From: Natronosporangium hydrolyticum
GTDB taxonomy: Bacteria; Actinomycetota; Actinomycetes; Mycobacteriales; Micromonosporaceae
NCBI RefSeq assembly: GCF_016925615.1
Contig: NZ_CP070499.1
Coordinates: 4,092,001-4,156,000 of the forward strand
Direction: 5' to 3'
DNA: 64,000 bases
Made by a program: the position numbers and the translations under genes. Below, piece by piece: positions 54,067 to 63,100 of the stretch (position 1 is its first letter; the number at the start of each line of letters is the position of its first letter). The notes beneath the pieces are model-generated. The model did no database searches. It was not told the DNA's origin and worked only from the letters and a program-made list of their open reading frames with translations.

Positions 54067-55424
54067 CAGGGCTATTGCGTTCTCGTTCTGCTGGTCACGG
54101 CGTCGATGAGGTCGTGGGGACGTCGGCTGGCTCGTCTGGTGGCGCGGGCGATGTTGGGCTCGCCGTTGCTGCGGTGGAAGCCGATGGCGGTGTTGCGTAG
54201 CACCGCAGCCACGGCGGGGCCGTTGCCGGTACGTGCCTGGTGAGCATCCTCGCCGAAGGTCACGTCCCTCACCCAATGAAGACGGTTTTCGATGTGCCAG
54301 GCGCGGCGGGACCAGTCGGCAAGGTCAGCTGGCTGGGCGTCTGCGGCGGGCAGGCTGACCACCAGGTAGGCCGTCTGGCGAGTCGTCTTGCCGCCGAGGG
54401 TGCGTGTGCGGGTGATCCGCACCGCCTGGGCCGCATGCGGGAACTGCAACCCATCCGGCGTGGCCACGGTGACCGCCTTGACGGTGCGGGTCTCGCGGCG
54501 GCCGTGAGCGCGGCTGCGGGTGCGGTGCCCGACCGGCACCTGCGCCCACGGCAGCGTACGTAGTTGCTCCAGCAGTGTGGGCCGGTTGGCCTTCACCGTG
54601 ACCATCAGATACCCACCGTGGGCGGCCACCGTGTGGGCGTGGCCCACCTGGGCGTGCAGCGCGTCGGCAACGATGATCGTGCCGGCAAGCGAGCCCAGCC
54701 GTGCCTGCACCTGATCCAGCAACGGAGCGAACGCCGGATTCTCGTTCGACTTCGCCTCGACGGCGACCTGGGCCAGCACGATGCCGGTGGCGACCTCGTA
54801 GGCCGCCAGCAGGTGCACCTGCCGACCGGCGGGTAGCCGGGCACCGCGTAGCAGTTTGCCGTCGACCGCGATCACCGCCCGAGCTCTGCGACCTGGTTCG
54901 GCAGGCCGAGTCGGCATGCGGCGGCGTAGCCAGCCGGTCAGTACCGCCTGCAACACTGTCGCATCCACCCGGACCAGGAAGCGCCACACCGTACTACCGG
55001 CCGGTATCCGCCCCAGCAACCCCAACCGGCGCCTGGCCGGTGGATCCAGATCAGCAGCCCAGTCCGCGATCGCGGCGAACGTGGACGCTCCGGCCAGCAC
55101 CGCACAGACTGCCACCGCCAGCAGGCTGGCCAGCCGGTAGCGAACCCCGCGGCGCTGCCGTGGGTCGGGAACCTCGGCCAGGGCGTACAGCAGGTCCCGT
55201 TGCACGTCGGCGTCGAGACAATCGGGAGTGTCCAGGTCAGTGGGCAGGTGGGGGCGGACAGCGTCGATCAGCGAAGATGACATCAGCAGGTGCGGTCCTT
55301 CTGGGAGTCGTGAGGGCTTCAGCAACTCCATGATCACCGCGCGGGCCGCACCTGCCCCAAGCGCACCAGCCGTCCACATCAGCCCAGGTCAGCCCGCCCA
55401 ATCAACGACTACGCAACGGCCCTG
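54067..55424 (-). mobile_element. ISAs1-family insertion sequence in recG
   Basis: A 1358-bp element with imperfect terminal inverted repeats starting CAGGGC at both ends (left 54067 inwards, CAGGGCTATTGCGTTCTCG; right from 55424 inwards on the minus strand, CAGGGCCGTTGCGTAGTCG). It is flanked by a perfect 10-bp target duplication CCTCCGGCTC at 54057-54066 and 55425-55434. Removing the element and one duplicate restores the recG reading GDSEPEAPAPE. One complete transposase gene lies inside, so it may still be mobile. Confidence 0.95.
54072..55283 (-). CDS. ISAs1-family transposase
   Basis: About 403 residues, DDE transposase of the ISAs1 (H-repeat associated) family. N-terminal YALAEVPDPRQRRGVRYRLASLLAVAVCAVLAG is characteristic; catalytic residues fall in VIAVDGKLLRGAR, TIIVADALHAQ and WHIENRLHWVRDVTFGEDAHQARTGN. 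The stop lies inside the left terminal repeat. ATG at 55283 is used (AAGGA some 12 bases upstream); 55331 is an alternative. Appears intact. Confidence 0.92.
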   Translation of the reverse strand: MSSSLIDAVRPHLPTDLDTPDCLDADVQRDLLYALAEVPDPRQRRGVRYRLASLLAVAVCAVLAGASTFAAIADWAADLDPPARRRLGLLGRIPAGSTVWRFLVRVDATVLQAVLTGWLRRRMPTRPAEPGRRARAVIAVDGKLLRGARLPAGRQVHLLAAYEVATGIVLAQVAVEAKSNENPAFAPLLDQVQARLGSLAGTIIVADALHAQVGHAHTVAAHGGYLMVTVKANRPTLLEQLRTLPWAQVPVGHRTRSRAHGRRETRTVKAVTVATPDGLQFPHAAQAVRITRTRTLGGKTTRQTAYLVVSLPAADAQPADLADWSRRAWHIENRLHWVRDVTFGEDAHQARTGNGPAVAAVLRNTAIGFHRSNGEPNIARATRRASRRPHDLIDAVTSRTRTQ

Positions 55425-55496
55425 CCTCCGGCTCGGAGTCGCCGATCCGCGGACAGACCACGTACACCTGGTGGCCGGCGGCGACCTCCTCGCGTA

Positions 55497-55527
55497 CCCG
55501 CCCAATCAACGACTCGCAACGGCCCTG
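55497..55527 (-). mobile_element. Solitary right end of the same IS type
   Basis: 31 bp matching the right end of the neighbouring IS (55393-55424) with one base fewer (GACTCGC versus GACTACGC). It joins directly to the recG remnant on one side and to unrelated sequence on the other; a relic of an earlier insertion followed by deletion. Confidence 0.85.
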
Positions 55528-55541
55528 GGCCCTCGCCCTAT

Positions 55542-56075
55542 TCAGGAAATGAACCTACGTCGCTCATCCCAACTCCTGGGGGTTTCCAACCGAGGTGACT
55601 CCTGACGCACTACGATCCTCAACCCGGCGGATTCATTAGCCAAAGTCAAGGTTACAGCGAAACGCCGCTCCGGATACCCGTCAGCCAGCCGAGCCCGCCA
55701 TGTCTTAACCAATGTTTCAGCCAGCTCTTCCTCGGCGTCGGTCACGAACTCACGCGGCCCTCGCCACCTCAAGAACAGCTGCTCTACCTCAAACCAGTTG
55801 TAGCTATCTACCGCAGCCGACCACGCCATTGGAGGCCAACTCGCATCGGTATCGGCTAGTGGCCTCCTCAACCGAGCAGAAATCTCGGCCTCGTCGTCCC
55901 CGTTCAGAGCGATGAAGACAGCTCCATGCAGCTCGACCAGTCGAGGCCAGAAGAGCCAGGCAAAACTCAGCGCCTGGAATACATCCCCTTGATTTCCGAA
56001 ATAGGCAACCGGATCGTCGGAGCCAACGTCAGGAAATGCAGCGCGAAGGATCACGCCGGCCCTTTCATCCGACAT
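55542..56075 (-). CDS. Unknown protein in the RHS immunity row
   Basis: A 177-residue acidic, soluble protein (SDERAGVILRAAFPDVGSDDPVAYFGNQGDVFQALSFAWLFWPRLVELHGAVFIAL...). I recognise no family. ATG preceded by AGGAGA; a TTG one codon earlier is also possible. It is the last of three small genes read in the same direction downstream of the RHS gene and has similar, lower GC content. Inference: an orphan immunity or accessory gene. Confidence 0.65.
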   Translation of the reverse strand: MSDERAGVILRAAFPDVGSDDPVAYFGNQGDVFQALSFAWLFWPRLVELHGAVFIALNGDDEAEISARLRRPLADTDASWPPMAWSAAVDSYNWFEVEQLFLRWRGPREFVTDAEEELAETLVKTWRARLADGYPERRFAVTLTLANESAGLRIVVRQESPRLETPRSWDERRRFIS

Positions 56076-56088
56076 CAACTTCTCCTAT

Positions 56089-56619
56089 CTAGTAACCTCG
56101 AGGGAGGTTTTCTCCCTCGGCCGGAATCCCGCGCCCGCCACCTCTAGGGTAGTAGATTGGAGGCTCAATTCCCGAGTGAGGTCCTCCAGTACCTCGGAAC
56201 CTCGGACCCTTATCCCAGCCGTTAGGCGGCACGTCAACAGCAACATGCCGATCCCCGCTCCACTCAGCTTTCAGGGCATCGTCAATGATGGCACCGGTAA
56301 CAGAATTCCGCACCTCGTCCAACTTTGATACAGATAGCAAAGGCGTCAAAAGAACGCGGAAGACGCGATGTCCGGAGCGCCTGACCACTCCGACTACCTT
56401 CTTCCCATCAGCATCGAGTTCCACCACATCGTTGAGCGCTAGCCCGTATACCCGGAATGGAATACACGAGACTTCGTAGGCCTTGCTATCAAGCGGCCTC
56501 AACCAAATCTGTTCCAGGGTGCCCGCAAAGCCATAGGCCTCAAGATCCACCATCACAAGATAGTTCGAGCTGGCGCGTCCTACGGGAGATTCATGGACAA
56601 TATACTTCGCGACGGACAC
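56089..56619 (-). CDS. DUF4265-like protein, putative immunity gene
   Basis: A 176-residue protein. The central block EVSCIPFRVYGLALNDVVELDADGKKVVGVVRRSGHRVFRVLL resembles DUF4265, a family often found beside polymorphic toxins. The C-terminus is Gly/Pro-rich (DKGPRFRGTGGPHSGIEPPIYYPRGGGRG). Separated by 13 bp from the following gene, so probably one transcript. Function not established. Confidence 0.7.
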   Translation of the reverse strand: MSVAKYIVHESPVGRASSNYLVMVDLEAYGFAGTLEQIWLRPLDSKAYEVSCIPFRVYGLALNDVVELDADGKKVVGVVRRSGHRVFRVLLTPLLSVSKLDEVRNSVTGAIIDDALKAEWSGDRHVAVDVPPNGWDKGPRFRGTGGPHSGIEPPIYYPRGGGRGIPAEGENLPRGY

Positions 56620-56726
56620 GACCTAACCCACTCTCACCAAAGCTGCGCTCCGACGCCGAATACCTAGACGTCGGAGCGCGATCACAAAGACGCCGGCTAC
56701 CCGACTCTGACCTGGGGCCAGCCTGC

Positions 56727-57158
56727 TTACCCACCTCTCACTTCGAGGGTTATCTGGTAGTTCGCGTGGATTTCCTGGGCGAGAGCCGGGCCACAGTAGC
56801 GTGGGAAGAAATGCCAGTACCACGCTGTGCCGTCATCAATCATGTCTCTCGCGACGTCAATGGGCTGTTCATGGTCCAGCAATGCAACCAAACGTCGATC
56901 CGCCTGGACCACGTTGAAAATGCAGTCCACAACATCCGGGTATGCAATAATCCTCTTATTTGCGAAAAAGTCAGATAACATACTCCTAAGGCCAATGAAA
57001 TTGTAGTACTCGTCGAGGTCGCCTTGATATGACGTTTCGCATTCAGCCACAAATTCGACCCACCGCGATACCAGCTCATCCAGAGATCTCATCACCTTGG
57101 GGCGAGGGGGCAGGCCGAGATCAATTCTTGCTGCCAAGTAAGCGTCCTCGAAGCTCAC
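56727..57158 (-). CDS. Putative immunity protein for the main RHS toxin
   Basis: A 143-residue acidic, helical protein (VSFEDAYLAARIDLGLPPRP...CETSYQGDLDEYYNFIGLRSMLSDFFANKRIIAY...). No family recognised. GTG at 57158 chosen because GGAG lies 6 bases upstream; TTG at 57170 is possible. It starts 27 bp after the RHS stop on the same strand, the standard place for the cognate immunity gene. GC content is clearly lower than in the RHS gene. Confidence 0.68.
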   Translation of the reverse strand: MSFEDAYLAARIDLGLPPRPKVMRSLDELVSRWVEFVAECETSYQGDLDEYYNFIGLRSMLSDFFANKRIIAYPDVVDCIFNVVQADRRLVALLDHEQPIDVARDMIDDGTAWYWHFFPRYCGPALAQEIHANYQITLEVRGG

Positions 57159-57185
57159 AGCACGCTCCAATAGTGTCCAGGTGGA

Positions 57186-60100
57186 TCAATTTAAATCCCC
57201 AGGAAGGCCGTTGAAGGACTTCATCCCGCCATCTAGGTTGTAATAGTTCAGAATGCCATGCTGTCCGTGGGTAATGGCAAACTCGCCCGTCTGGGGATCG
57301 TAGTGATAGGTCTTCCCTGAGACCGAGTTCGTTCGCCTCACAACGCCTGGCCTGCCACCATCGCACAAGCAAGTGAGATCAATGGCACCCTCGGCGTACT
57401 CCCTCTCGGATTGAGCACCCATCTCCGTTCCGTGTTTCTTGTGCTTTTCGGCTAGGCGGTTCGAGCCTGACCACGTATTGCAGTTATGAACGAGTATGGG
57501 TGTATCACCGGCTATTACATAGTACGTGTGGATGTCGGCGACTGTCAGGTTGTACACGTCCGCGGTGGTGGTGTACTGCTCGGTGGAGGTGATCTGGGCC
57601 TGGGTGCCGGCGGCGGTTTGCAGCCACTGGCCTTCCTGCAGGTCGGAGGCGTCGAGCCACTGTTGCGTGGAGGCGACCCAGAAGGGGTGTCCGTCGGTGG
57701 CCACCACCGTCATCGTGGCCTCGGTGGTGGTCGGGCCAACGATGTCGATCGTCACCTCCACCAGTGCCTTGTCGCCGTCGCCGAAGATGGTGGCAATGAC
57801 CTGTTTCGCCTCGGTCTGGCCGGTCTCAGGGTCAGTAGCGAGGACGAGGTCACCGACCTCGACGTCCTCGATCGGTGTGGTCTGACCGTTGGCGAGCAGT
57901 ACCGCGGTTCCGGGCAGGAAACTGTTGACTGAACATTTCTCGGCGCGTCGTAGCACGTCGTCGGCCCATCTGGTGTTGTCGCGCCAGCGCATCACCGCCT
58001 TGCCGGCGTCCCAGAACGAACCGATGATCTTTTTGGCTTTGAGGACCTTGCCCCAGGGCAGGGCACCCACCAGCGCCCAGGCGCAGGCGCCGATGTCGCC
58101 CTTTTGTACGCAGTCGAGGATGTCGTTGATCCCGAAGAACTCCATCAGGATCTCGCCACCGGCGACCAGAATCACATCGAGCAGGCTCTGTTCTTTGATT
58201 TCTTGGGCTCGGATGACGTCCGGGTCGTAGGCGGCGGCTGCCGGTGGCCCGCCCGAACCGCCGCCGCCACCGGCGCCGATTGAGTTGCCGCTGCTGCCCC
58301 GGGCGGCGGTGCTGCTACCTGGGCCACGGCCGCAGCCGCCGGTTGCCTTGCACTGGTCCCGGTTTTTGACGCTGCCGTCCGGGTTGTGATACGAGCAGTC
58401 GCCGTCGATGCACGGCACGCCGTTGACGCTGGTGAACAGCCCTGTCGGGTCGGTATGGGTGATGGGGTTGTTGTGGGCGTAGGCGTAACCGTTGATCTGC
58501 TGGTCGTCGTCCAGCGCGATGATGGGGTCGGCAGACAGAAAACGACCGGTGGTGGGGTCGTAGCTGCGGGCGCCGATATGGATCAGCCCGGTCGGGTCTT
58601 CGATGCCGCCGACGAAGGATTGCTGCCCTGGCCAGGCGTGGGGCGCCGGTCCGCGGGGGTTGCCGTAGGGGTCCATCCGGCGGACCTGCTCGACGGCGGT
58701 GAAGGCGTTGACCGCGTGGGTGGTGGTAGTGCCGTGGTGATCGGCTCCCATCCAAACCCAGTCGGCTACATCGCTTCCGGTGCAGGTGGCAACCACTTGG
58801 CCGTTGTGGGTGAAGTACCGGGTCGCGTCCAGGGTGTCGGTGGTCTTGTTCCAGGTGAGCTCAGTGTGGGGCAGGTAAGCGGTGACCTGGTCACCATCGT
58901 CGCGGATGAGCCGGCTACCGTCGGCGTCGTAGACCATACGGATGGTGTCGCCACCATCATCAACGGACTCGATCCGGCCTTCGGCGTCCCACTCAAGCGT
59001 CTGGACATGGCCGTCGACGTCGCGGCTGGTGGTGTTGCCGGCCTGGTCGTAGGTGTAGGTGATGTCCTGCCCCGCGCCGCTGTTGGTGGTGACTTGCTGC
59101 AGGGTGTGGGGTTGCGACTGCCCAGCCTGAGGATAGCTATACGTGCGGGTGACCGGGCTGGTGTTTGGTTTCCGGAGGGTTTCGGAGGTGCGGTTACCGG
59201 TGGTGTCGTGATCGTAGGAGTGCCAGTACGGCGCCGGCCCACCCAATACGTTCATGCTCGGGGTGCTGGCGCACTGCTCCGTGTCGCCCTGCGCCCACGC
59301 CTCAATCAACCGCCGGTTGTGGTCATACTCAAAGCACTGGAGCTCGTGGTTGCCTGGAAGCCCTTCGGGTACGTCGGCGATAGACAGGACGTTGCCCGCG
59401 TCGTCATAGGTGTACCGCACATCGGCGACGAACGGGATGCTCGCCTCTCGGGTGAAGGCAGTACGTTCCAGCCGGCGGGTGTCCTCCTCATAGGCGAACG
59501 CGTGACCGGCCTGCCTTCCACCCGAGCTTCCGAGCACACGGGACTGGATTTCATTAAAGGGCGTGTATGAAGCCTGGTCGACGATTACAGTGGTGCCGTT
59601 ATCGTCGCCGTGGAAGATCAGCTGGTCGGGGTTACCCACATGGTCGTAGAACCGGGCCAGTCCACCGCCTTCGACGTCGCCGGCGCTTTGGAACCCGATC
59701 CCGCTGGACTGCCCGTTGGGGTAGTAGTTCTGACTAACCCAGTGCCAGCCGGCGAGTTCTCCCTCGGCCTGCGGCAGGGTGATGGCCTCCAAGGCCGACA
59801 GGCCGAGCGCGTTATAGGCGTAGGTCTCGGTGACGTAGGCCTCGCCGTCGTGCCAACGGGTGGCCTTTGCCGGTAGGCCGATGCCGCCAATCGCGGTGTC
59901 GTACTCCCAGTCGGCCAGCAGAGTGCCGGAGCCGGTGTGGCGGGTGACCTGCCGCCCCAGGTCGTCGTAGCTGTTGATAGTGGTCTGGCCCCGGGCGTCG
60001 GTGGTCGAAACGACCTGCCCGGCGGCGTCGTACTCGGTTGTGGTGGTGCCCGCGTCCGGGTCGTGCGCGGCGGTCTCCCTGCCGCGTAGGTCGTGCTGCC

Positions 60101-63100
60101 AGGTCCACTGATTTCCCGCCTGGTCGGTCATCGTCTCCAGCCGACCGGCCGGCGAATAGTCGTAGGTGAGCGCGTCGTAGCTTCCGCCTGGAGTATTGGA
60201 CTGGTAGGTCCGTCGTTGGGTAATCCGGCCGCGAGCGTCGGTGATAGTGGCGCTCGCGGGGGCGCCATCGGGCGGCTGCACGGTAACCATGAACCCGCTG
60301 CTGGTGCCGCCGTAGCTGGTGGTGGTGCGCCACCGCTCCTCATGCTTGTTGTAGAAGATCTCGGCTGTGGGACGGCTGGCCCCGTCGTAGAGATATTCGA
60401 ACCGGCGCGCCGACTCGTCCTCCCGCGCCCGCACAATCGTGGTGTCCGGCGGATCGTCGTTGTAGTTCGGACCGAAATCTTCCTCCACCCGCCCCTGGGT
60501 GTCGTAGACGGTCTCGGTGACCAGCCGTCCGTGGTCTGCGGTCTCGGCCTGGATCTGCCGCTCGCGAAGCAGCGAGTCGAACAGCATCACCTGGACGACG
60601 TAGTCCCCGGCGTGGTTCATGGTCTGGGTGGTCACCGCCGACGGCGCATTGTCCCGGACCAGGTACTCGAACTGCAGGTTCGGGCTCTGGCTGCCCTTGT
60701 TTCGTCCCGGCAGCCACACACTGGTCGAGCGTCCCATCGGGTCGTAGGCCAGATCAGTACGGCGCCCGTTAGGTTCGACCGTCGCCACCGGAGCGCCCCA
60801 CGCCGGCTCAAGTTCGGTGGTGGACTGGTGCCCCAGCGGATTGGTGGTCGTCTGTTCGACCAGTGGTCCCGGCCCGGCCGGGGTGTAGCTGGTAGTCGAC
60901 GTACGCTCCAGCGCGTCAGTTGCCTCCACCGCCCGGCCCAGCGGGTCATGGCTGGTACGGACCGTGGTGACATAGACCGGGCCGCTATCCCAGTCGTCGA
61001 GCACATCCACCCGGGTGGCCAACCCCTTGCTCGGGGTAGCCCCGTGGGTGTTGGACCCGTCGTAAAACGTGAGGGTGTCGGAGACAACATCGTCTGGCCG
61101 CGACGGTGACGTGCCGCAGGGCACCGCGACCGTCTCCGACCGCTTGACCGTGTTTCGGATCCACACGCTGCTGTTAGGCGCATACTCGATACGTTCGCAG
61201 TACTCGTCACCCGAGTGGGCTACGTCGCCGAGGCTGTTTACCTGGGTGACCCGGCCTTCGTTGTCGAAGCTGGTGCGGGTCTCGGTGCGCTGCCACGCAG
61301 ACGAGGTCAGCCGGGTACGGGACTTCTCCACCGTCAGGCCGGTCAACCACGCGTCTACGCTGCCGCCGTCGTGGTCCCGGTCCCGACGGGCGGTCCGGCG
61401 CCGCCAGAACTCATACGTCGCACCTTCGACCACGGTTGACCCGTCGTAAGACAGGTTCTCCCACACCCGACCGGCTAGCGCCTCATGGTCGGTGACGGTA
61501 TTACCCTCCGCATCCGTAAGACTGACACTGCGGGTACCACCCGAGGGGAGCGGCTGGCCATGCATGCCGCGGTAGAACCGGCTGCGGGTACGGGTCTGCG
61601 GCTGCGCCGGATCACCCACCCGGGTGGTGACTTGCGCGAACCCACGCCACTGGTTGTAGGTGCGGTGCTCATCCTCGGTGAACTCGGAGTCGTCGAACGC
61701 CCACAGCACCGATGTGCCGCCACCAGAGGTGGCGTACTGGTAGTAGGTCTCCACCGCCGGCATCCCACCGGTGGTGTCGGTCTCCACTACCGAGGTCACC
61801 ACATACTTGTGGAACCAGTCCTGGATCGGCTCGGTGTGAAACTCCGGGGTCCACCGGACCGGATAACACCGCATCGAGTTACTGTGCGCGTTGCTGGGAA
61901 GGTTGCCTGGCGTGCATTGTGGGTCGTCGTAGCCGACGGTGACGACAGAACCGGTCTCAGTCTTGATCGACGACATGCGCCACCGCCACATCACCGGCAC
62001 CCCCGGCGCGGCATCCACCCGGTTCGGCAACGCCTCCCCGCCGAACTCCAGCTTTGGCAGCGACGCCTCACCCCCCACGTGGCCGGTGTGGCGAATCGAC
62101 TTAAGCCACAACGTCACCTGCTCGTCATCGCCGTAATCTTTGAACTCATGCTCCAAATCCCAGGAGTCCACCTGCCGAAACCCGCTACCGTCACGAACCT
62201 CCGTGCGGACCCGGTTCAGCCGATCGGTCGAGAAGAACACTGGCGACAACTGCGTCGTGCACGGGGCGGAGTCACAGTGCAGATCCCAGGGAGTGTCCGG
62301 CCAGTTCTCCTCCTCCGGATTGGACGCAGATCCGCAGTCGTCAAAACACCGATATTCAGTATCGAACAGCACCCGGGCGGTCGCCGGCACGCTCGACTGC
62401 CCGTCACGTAGCCCATACTCGATCCGGACCAGGCGGCCAGCCCGGTGATACCCCACCCGATTGTTCGAGTCACCAGCCGCACCATAATGCCCCGTGGTGG
62501 TGGCGTAGAAGTAACGGACCATGTTGCCGTGCACATCTACGACCTTGTCCACCATCCACCGGTACGCCTGCCGACACGACGAATCCTCGAACGCGCTTTG
62601 ACGACACGGCTCACCCGGATGGTTCCCGAACACCGGCATCGTCCACCGCGAACTCGACGCGGCAGCCTCCCCGGCGAAGTAGTACTGCGTACCATCCGGC
62701 GTCGTCACCCGCCACCGCTCACTCGTCGGACTACTGTGGGAGGCCGGCGACCCCAACAACTCGATACGCCAGTTGGTGTCCACGCTCGCCCGCCATACCC
62801 CGGTCGCATCATCCAAGACCAGGGTGGTGTTGGTGCCATTGAGCGACATCGTCACGCTGGCGCCGTCACCGTCCCAACACTGGTCTCCGGTTGCCTGCGG
62901 GTTGTTGCTGCCATCCTCATCCAACGAACAGGGCTTGTACGACCGCTCGATAAACCCTGGCTCATACGTCCAGCCGTCACCGGCCCACGACGCTTGGCTG
63001 TTCCGGCCGCTGGTCCGCCCGTCGTGCGACGCGCTGGAGTAGGTCAACGCCACCGACGGCACCGGCCCGTTGGCCGGCGGCACCCGCAACGGGTACGCAT

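Larger units (their letters stand above)
53404..55496 (-). pseudogene. recG: recG fragment, broken by two frameshifts and an IS
   Basis: The C-terminal part of the RecG branch-migration helicase. Pieces in order: REEVAAGHQVYVVCPRIGDSEPE (55425-55496), then across the IS APAPESES...RRPPLAVLEVAESLAAGPLSELRVRVLHGRLPADEKD (to about 53905), [50 protein letters not shown]...RREG (to about 53616), and VLGAMQSGRRSHLRLLSLLKDADLI...EYLEKT (to the stop). One base is lost at each of the two joins near 53905 and 53616. Everything before REEV is missing, cut at a solitary IS end. Nonfunctional here; a complete recG elsewhere cannot be excluded. Confidence 0.9.
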
